Positions 59,437-64,000 of a stretch of 64,000 nt of DNA are shown here, in pieces (position 1 is the stretch's first letter; the number at the start of each line of letters is the position of its first letter). The stretch is from Actinomadura opuntiae (GTDB lineage Bacteria; Actinomycetota; Actinomycetes; Streptosporangiales; Streptosporangiaceae), in assembly GCF_030283205.1 (NCBI RefSeq), contig NZ_JASNWF010000001.1, forward strand, positions 310,001 through 374,000, given 5' to 3'. A model generated the notes under the pieces. That model made no database searches. It had not been told where the DNA came from and worked only from the letters and a program-made list of their open reading frames with translations. The position numbers were made by a program, and so were the translations under genes.

Positions 59437-59450
59437 GTGATCCACATCAC
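59437..59450. promoter_or_regulatory. CRP-like box GTGA-N6-TCAC
   Basis: GTGATCCACATCAC is a perfect GTGAT-N4-ATCAC inverted repeat and matches the cAMP-receptor core. It lies in the divergent region between the amine-oxidase-type and ABC ATPase genes, so it could control either. Confidence 0.4.
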
Positions 59451-59501
59451 ACAAGGGCGCCGGTACGGGCCGCCGGGCCCCGGACCGGCCGGGAGGCGCC
59501 G

Positions 59502-60350
59502 ATGTCGACCGCTCAGGGACTGCGGGTCGCGGACGTCACGGTCCGGATCGGCGGCGTGACCGCCGTCCGCGCCGCCGCGCTGACGGTGCCGCCCGGCACG
59601 GTCGCCGGGCTGATCGGCCCGGACGGCGCGGGCAAGACGACGCTCTGCGACGTGATCACCGGGCTGCGCCGTCCCGCCGAGGGCACCGTCCATCTCGGCG
59701 ACGCCGACCTGACGGGCAGCGCCGCGCGGGAACGCGCCCGGCACGGCATCGCCCGCACGTTCCAGGAGCCCGAGCGGTGCCGGTCGCGGACGGTCGCCGA
59801 GAGCGTGCGGGACGCGGCGCGCAGGCACGCGGCCGCGCGCGACCACGGCGGGCGCACGGTGCGCGACCGGTGGGCGCGACGGCGGGAGGCGTGCCGGGAC
59901 GCGGGCGCCCGCGCCGGCGAGCTGCTGGCCCGGGTCGGCATCGCCGAGTTCGCCGACCGCCCCGCGCGCGAGGTGCCGGACGGCATCGCGCGGCTGACCG
60001 GGCTGGCGCGGGCGCTGGCGGCCGACCCCGCCGTCCTGCTGCTGGACGAGCCGTGGGAGGGCCTGCCGGACCACCGGGCGCGGGCGCTGGAGGTGCTGCT
60101 GCGCGATCTCGCCGCCGAGGGCGTCGCGGTCCTGGTCGCCGGGCACGACCTGGAGCCGGTGCTCGGGGTGTGCGACGTCCTGCACGTGCTGCACGGCGGG
60201 CGGGTGATCGCGGCCGGGCCGCCCGCCGAGGTCCGCGCCGACCCGCGCGTCCGGGCCGCCTACCTCGGCGAGCCGGGCCCGGTCACCACGTGTCGACCCA
60301 GCGCCGCGGCCGGTCCGCGATGGGCGGTGCGGACGCGAACGCCGTCGTGA
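59502..60350 (+). CDS. ABC transporter ATP-binding protein (LivG-like), no permease nearby
   Basis: A 282-residue ATPase of the branched-chain-amino-acid type. Walker A GPDGAGKTT is at residues 39-47, the Q-loop is FQEPE, and Walker B LLLDEPWEG near 182. The signature motif is degenerate: where LSxGQ or LPYGDQ is expected, it reads VPDGIARLTGLARAL. There are no permease or binding-protein genes alongside. Its last 68 bases overlap the converging carboxylase gene. Confidence 0.8.
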   Translation: MSTAQGLRVADVTVRIGGVTAVRAAALTVPPGTVAGLIGPDGAGKTTLCDVITGLRRPAEGTVHLGDADLTGSAARERARHGIARTFQEPERCRSRTVAESVRDAARRHAAARDHGGRTVRDRWARRREACRDAGARAGELLARVGIAEFADRPAREVPDGIARLTGLARALAADPAVLLLDEPWEGLPDHRARALEVLLRDLAAEGVAVLVAGHDLEPVLGVCDVLHVLHGGRVIAAGPPAEVRADPRVRAAYLGEPGPVTTCRPSAAAGPRWAVRTRTPS

Positions 60351-63300
60351 CGAGGCGGCGGGTGCCGGCCGGGTCGATGACGTCGTCCAACTCGAACACG
60401 GTGGCGGCGTTGAGCGCCTTGCCGTGCTCGTAGGCGGCGGCGACCATCGTCTCGAACAGCGCCTTGGGGTCCTCGGCCGCGGCCAGCTCCTTGCGGAAGC
60501 CGAGCCGGACGGCGCCTTCCAGGCCCATGCCGCCGATCTCGCCGGTCGGCCACGCGACCGTCGCGAGCGGCGCCTTGAACCCGCCGCCCGCCATCGCCTG
60601 CGCGCCGAGCCCGTAGCCCTTGCGCAGCACCACCGTGACGAGCGGGACGCGCAGGTTCGCGCCGATGACGAAGAGCCGGCTGAAGTGCCGGACGGTCGCA
60701 GTGCGCTCGGCATCGGGGCCGACCATGAAGCCGGGGGTGTCGCACAGCGAGACCACGGGCAGGTCGTGCGCGTCGCACAGCTGCAGGAACCGGGCGGCTT
60801 TGTCGGCGGCGTCGCGGTCGATGGCGCCGCCGAGGTGCGCGGGGTTGTTGGCGATGAGGCCCATCGGGCGGCCCTCGATCCGTACCAGCGCGGTGATGAT
60901 GCCGACGCCGAAGGCGCGGCGCAACTCCAGCACCGACCCGGTGTCGGCCAGGTGCCCGATGACCCGGCGGACGTCGTAGGCGCGCAGCCGGTTCTCCGGG
61001 ATCACGTGCCGGAGTATCCGCTGGTCGTCGCAGGTCCAGTCGTCGGCGGGGCCCTGGAAGTAGGACAGGTAGCGGCGCGCGGCGTCGACGGCCTCCGCCT
61101 CGTCCTCGACGGCGATGTCGACGACGCCGTTCGGCTCCTGGTCGGTGATCGGGCCGATCTCCTCGGGGGCGAACACGCCGAGCCCGCCGCCCTCGATCAT
61201 CGCCGGGCCGCCCATCCCGATGTTGGCGTCCCGGGTGGCGATGATGACGTCGCAGCAGCCGAGCAGGGCCGCGTTCCCCGCGAAGCAGCGCCCGGACGCG
61301 ATCCCGACGGACGGGACGGCGCCGCTCAGCCGCCCCATGGCGTGGAAGGTGGTGACGTCCAGGCCGGACACCATCGAGGTGTCGGTGTCGCCGGGCCGTC
61401 CGCCGCCGCCTTCGGCGAACAGGACGACCGGCAGGCGGCGCCGGTGCGCGAGGTCGAGCATCCGGTCGGTCTTGCGGTGGTTCTGGTGGCCCTGCGTCCC
61501 GGCCAGCACCATGTAGTCGTAGGACATCACGACGGCCTGGTGGCCGTTGACGTCGCCGAGGCCGCAGACCATGCCGTCGGCGGGCGTCCTCTCGATCAGG
61601 TCGTCCAGGGACCGGCGCTGCCGCTGCGCGGCGATGGCGAGCGCGCCGTACTCCACGAAAGTGCCGGCGTCGCACAGGTCGTCGATGTTCTCGCGGGCGG
61701 TGCGGTGGCCGCGCGCGTGCCGCTTGGCGACCGCGTCGGGGCGGGCCGCGTCCAGCCCGATCTCGTGGCGCCGGATGGTCTCGGCGAGGTCGGCGCGAAT
61801 CTCGTCCAGGTCGGCCTCGGCCTCGTCGTCGGCGTGGTCGCCGTCGACCTCGGCGGGTTCGAGGAAGAGCAGCGGCGCGCCCTCGGTCACGGTGTCGCCG
61901 GGCGCGGCGGCGACGGCGCGGACGACGCCCGCCTCCCCCGCCCGCACGACGTGCTCCATCTTCATCGCTTCGAGGATCAGCACCGGCGCCCCCGCGCGGA
62001 CGAGGTTCCCTTCGGCCGCCTCGACGCTCACCACCGTCCCCTGCATGGGCGCGGGCACGGCGACCGTGCCGGGCGGCGCGTCGGGCACGGCCTGCTCGGG
62101 CGCGGCGGCCTCCTCGGCCGAGGGGGTGTAGAAGCGGTGGTGCTCGCCGCGCAGCAGTTCGGGCAGATGGTCGGCAATGAAGGACGTCGGGACGCCCCCG
62201 GCGGTGAAGTCCGGATGCCGCAGGACGCTCTGCAGCAGCGGAATGCTCGTCGCGACGCCCGCGATCTCGAACTCGCCGAGCGCACCGTGCGCGCGGGCGG
62301 CGGCGGACGGAAGGTCCTCGGCGCGGGCGATGACCTTCGCCAGCAGCGGGTCGTAGCGGGGGCTCGTGCGGTAGCCCGCGTGCCCGTAGGTGTCGACGCG
62401 GACGCCGGGGCCGGTGGGCGGCGCGAACGCGGTGAGCGTCCCGGCCTGCGGATGCGGGGTGCCGTCCGCGCCGATCGTCTCGGTGTTGACGCGCACCTGG
62501 ACGGCGCAGCCGGACGCGGGCGGCGGCGCGGCGAGGCCGACGGCCGCCAGGTCCTCCCCCAGCGCGATCCGGATCTGCGCCTTCACCAGGTCGACGCCGG
62601 TGATCTCTTCGGTGACGGTGTGCTCGACCTGGAGACGCGGGTTGGCCTCCAGGAACCAGAACTCCTCGCCGGAGACGAGGAACTCGAACGTGCCGAGGCT
62701 CGCGTAGCGGACCCGCTCGGCCATGCGGACCGCGGCGTCCAGCAGCGCGTCACGCACGTCCGCTGCCAGTGCGGGCGCCGGGGCGATCTCGATGAGCTTC
62801 TGGTGCCGCCGCTGGACGCTGCAGTCGCGTTCCCACAGGTGGGTGACGGCGCCGGAGCCGTCGCCGGCGATCTGCACCTCGATGTGGCGGGCGCGCGGCA
62901 CGTGCTTCTCGGCGTAGAGGTCGCCGTTCCCGAACGACGCGAGCGCCTCGGAGCGGCACCGCTCGTACGCCTCCGCCATCTCGCCGGGGTCGGTCACGAC
63001 GCGCATGCCGCGTCCGCCGCCGCCAGCGAGGGCCTTGAGCATCACCGGGCCGTGCTTGCGCGCGAACGCCTCCGCCTCGGCGAGCGTCACCGGCCCCGGC
63101 GTCCCGGGCGTCACCGGGACGCCCGTCTCGCGGGCCAGTTCGCGGGAGCGGGTCTTGTCGCCGAACAGTTCCAGCAGTTCGGGGCGCGGGCCGACGAACG
63201 TCAGTCCGGCGGCGGCGCACTGCGCGGCGAACGCGGCGTTCTCGCTCAGGAACCCGTAGCCGGGATGGACGGCGGTGGCGCCGGCGTCCTTGGCGGCGGC

Positions 63301-63495
63301 GATCAGCGCGTCGGCGTCGAGGTAGCCCGCGACGCCCTCGCCGGGCAGCGCCCGGACCTCGTCGGCGCGGCGGGTGTGCGGGGACGCGGCGTCGTCGCGG
63401 GTGTGCACGGCGGCCGTCCGCAGCCCCAGTTCGGCCGCCGCCCGGACGATCCGCAGCGCGATCTCGCCCCGGTTGGCCACAAGGATCCCGCCCAC
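60283..63495 (-). CDS. Single-chain acyl-CoA carboxylase (biotin carboxylase + BCCP + carboxyltransferase)
   Basis: A 1070-residue multi-domain enzyme. Biotin carboxylase occupies about 1-450 (VGGILVANRGEIALRI, GGGGRGMRVV, LQVEHTVTEEITG). A biotin-carrier domain has EAMKMEHV near 520. The carboxyltransferase beta and alpha regions (TARENIDDLCDAGTFVEYG, VVSLCDTPGFMVGPDAE) fill the rest. This order matches long-chain acyl-CoA carboxylase LCC-type enzymes, in which all functions share one chain. GTG at 63495 follows AGGAGG. It probably carboxylates acyl-CoA for lipid synthesis; the substrate is unknown. Confidence 0.88.
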   Translation of the reverse strand: MGGILVANRGEIALRIVRAAAELGLRTAAVHTRDDAASPHTRRADEVRALPGEGVAGYLDADALIAAAKDAGATAVHPGYGFLSENAAFAAQCAAAGLTFVGPRPELLELFGDKTRSRELARETGVPVTPGTPGPVTLAEAEAFARKHGPVMLKALAGGGGRGMRVVTDPGEMAEAYERCRSEALASFGNGDLYAEKHVPRARHIEVQIAGDGSGAVTHLWERDCSVQRRHQKLIEIAPAPALAADVRDALLDAAVRMAERVRYASLGTFEFLVSGEEFWFLEANPRLQVEHTVTEEITGVDLVKAQIRIALGEDLAAVGLAAPPPASGCAVQVRVNTETIGADGTPHPQAGTLTAFAPPTGPGVRVDTYGHAGYRTSPRYDPLLAKVIARAEDLPSAAARAHGALGEFEIAGVATSIPLLQSVLRHPDFTAGGVPTSFIADHLPELLRGEHHRFYTPSAEEAAAPEQAVPDAPPGTVAVPAPMQGTVVSVEAAEGNLVRAGAPVLILEAMKMEHVVRAGEAGVVRAVAAAPGDTVTEGAPLLFLEPAEVDGDHADDEAEADLDEIRADLAETIRRHEIGLDAARPDAVAKRHARGHRTARENIDDLCDAGTFVEYGALAIAAQRQRRSLDDLIERTPADGMVCGLGDVNGHQAVVMSYDYMVLAGTQGHQNHRKTDRMLDLAHRRRLPVVLFAEGGGGRPGDTDTSMVSGLDVTTFHAMGRLSGAVPSVGIASGRCFAGNAALLGCCDVIIATRDANIGMGGPAMIEGGGLGVFAPEEIGPITDQEPNGVVDIAVEDEAEAVDAARRYLSYFQGPADDWTCDDQRILRHVIPENRLRAYDVRRVIGHLADTGSVLELRRAFGVGIITALVRIEGRPMGLIANNPAHLGGAIDRDAADKAARFLQLCDAHDLPVVSLCDTPGFMVGPDAERTATVRHFSRLFVIGANLRVPLVTVVLRKGYGLGAQAMAGGGFKAPLATVAWPTGEIGGMGLEGAVRLGFRKELAAAEDPKALFETMVAAAYEHGKALNAATVFELDDVIDPAGTRRLVTTAFASAPPIADRPRRWVDTW

Positions 63496-63613
63496 CCGGT
63501 CCCTCCTCACCCCGGCGCCCGCCCGTCGCGGGCCTGGTGGAGCCTCACTGTAGGCGGGCCGGGCGGCGCGCCCGGACCGGGGCCCCATGCGGCGCGGGGC
63601 CCGGCCCGGACGG

Positions 63614-64000
63614 TCAGCGGCCGGTCGCGACCGTCCCGGCGGACAGGCCGCGGTGCGCGCGGATGATCTCGGCGTAGCGGTGCCCGCTGTCCTTGACGGT
63701 CCGCCTCTGGCTTCCGAAGTCGACGTGGACGAGCCCGAACCGCTGCGCGTACCCGTACGCCCATTCGAAGTTGTCCAGCAGCGACCAGGCGAAGTAGCCG
63801 TCCAGCGGAACGCCCTTGCGGATCGCGGATGCGCACGCCGCCAGGTGCGCCTCCAGGTAGGCGGTCCGCTCGGGGTCGTGGACCGCGCCGTCGGCGGTCA
63901 CGGTGTCGGTGTAGGCCGATCCGTTCTCGGTGACCATGACGCTGCGCGGCGCGTACTCCTCGGTGACCCGGACCAGGATCTTCTCCAGCCGGTCCGGGTG
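63614..64000 (-). CDS. GH1 beta-glucosidase, C-terminal part (cut by the right edge)
   Basis: The visible 128 residues read [20 protein letters not shown], then [13 protein letters not shown], where ENG contains the catalytic nucleophile glutamate. [20 protein letters not shown] is the conserved sugar-binding stretch near the end of GH1 enzymes, and [13 protein letters not shown] the usual C-terminal helix. It hydrolyses beta-glucosides. The N-terminal two-thirds lie beyond the window. Confidence 0.93.
   Translation of the reverse strand, partial: HPDRLEKILVRVTEEYAPRSVMVTENGSAYTDTVTADGAVHDPERTAYLEAHLAACASAIRKGVPLDGYFAWSLLDNFEWAYGYAQRFGLVHVDFGSQRRTVKDSGHRYAEIIRAHRGLSAGTVATGR

Noticed and set aside
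60424..63666. A 1080-codon open frame on the plus strand opposite the carboxylase
   Set aside because: Shadow of the acyl-CoA carboxylase; no domain and no ribosome site.
1..64000. Mobile element or prophage
   Set aside because: No transposase, integrase, terminal repeats, tRNA-linked attachment site or phage structural gene was seen on either strand.
1..64000. tRNA or rRNA genes
   Set aside because: No cloverleaf with T-loop GTTCGA-type consensus in correct context and no rRNA-like conserved stretch was found by eye; a covariance search would settle it.

Overview
The window is very GC-rich (by eye above 70%), with GTG and occasional TTG starts, tight ATGA/GTGA gene overlaps and few gaps over 200 bases. 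The gene content (SigB/SigF-type sigma factor, siderophore-interacting protein behind an IdeR/DmdR-like box, MMPL exporter, single-chain acyl-CoA carboxylase, many TetR/MarR regulators) points to a chromosomal segment of a high-GC actinomycete. A Thermomonosporaceae-like host is only a guess. I saw no tRNA, rRNA, IS element, integrase, CRISPR array or phage gene. No gap without a gene exceeds about 300 bases.

Left third (1-14053): a glycan locus. Two family-2 glycosyltransferases on the minus strand diverge from an eleven-gene plus-strand operon (2128-13093). The operon encodes a NodU/CmcH carbamoyltransferase, a GT2 fused to a GmhB-like phosphatase, two GT9 heptosyltransferase-like proteins, two further glycosyltransferases, a GmhA-like isomerase, an HldE-like kinase/nucleotidyltransferase, an SDR and a UDP-glucuronate-decarboxylase-like epimerase. 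A polysaccharide pyruvyltransferase converges on its end. Together they look able to make a nucleotide-activated manno-heptose and build a carbamoylated, possibly pyruvylated heptose glycan, which is striking in a Gram-positive lineage without LPS. This is the best candidate for an under-described system.

Middle (14274-35699): a CrcB-DUF190-CrcB fluoride-export operon; a stress sigma factor with matching promoter elements nearby; a secreted serine protease; glycerol kinase and facilitator; a FUSC-MarR operon behind a perfect 17-bp palindrome; an iron-linked siderophore-interacting protein; an AarF/UbiB-like kinase; a cyanophycinase-cyanophycin synthetase operon diverging from a TetR gene; a PAP2-type membrane protein; and a TetR-MMPL pair.

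Right part (35841-64000): a protocatechuate operon in the order pcaH-pcaG-pcaB-pcaD-pcaC-iclR-pobA (4-hydroxybenzoate to 3-oxoadipate); an ECF sigma factor with a SnoaL-like tail; a B12-type radical SAM protein; a universal stress protein; a second-type adenylate kinase with a PLP enzyme; two acyl-CoA dehydrogenases; paired SnoaL proteins opposite a TetR gene; an AlkA-like glycosylase with a MarR gene; a HelD-like helicase broken by a one-base frameshift inside its Walker A motif; a LacI-MFS pair around a 12-bp palindrome; a hydrolase and an SDR separated by four 23-bp tandem repeats; an amine-oxidase-type flavoenzyme; an orphan ABC ATPase; a three-domain acyl-CoA carboxylase; and a GH1 beta-glucosidase cut by the right edge.
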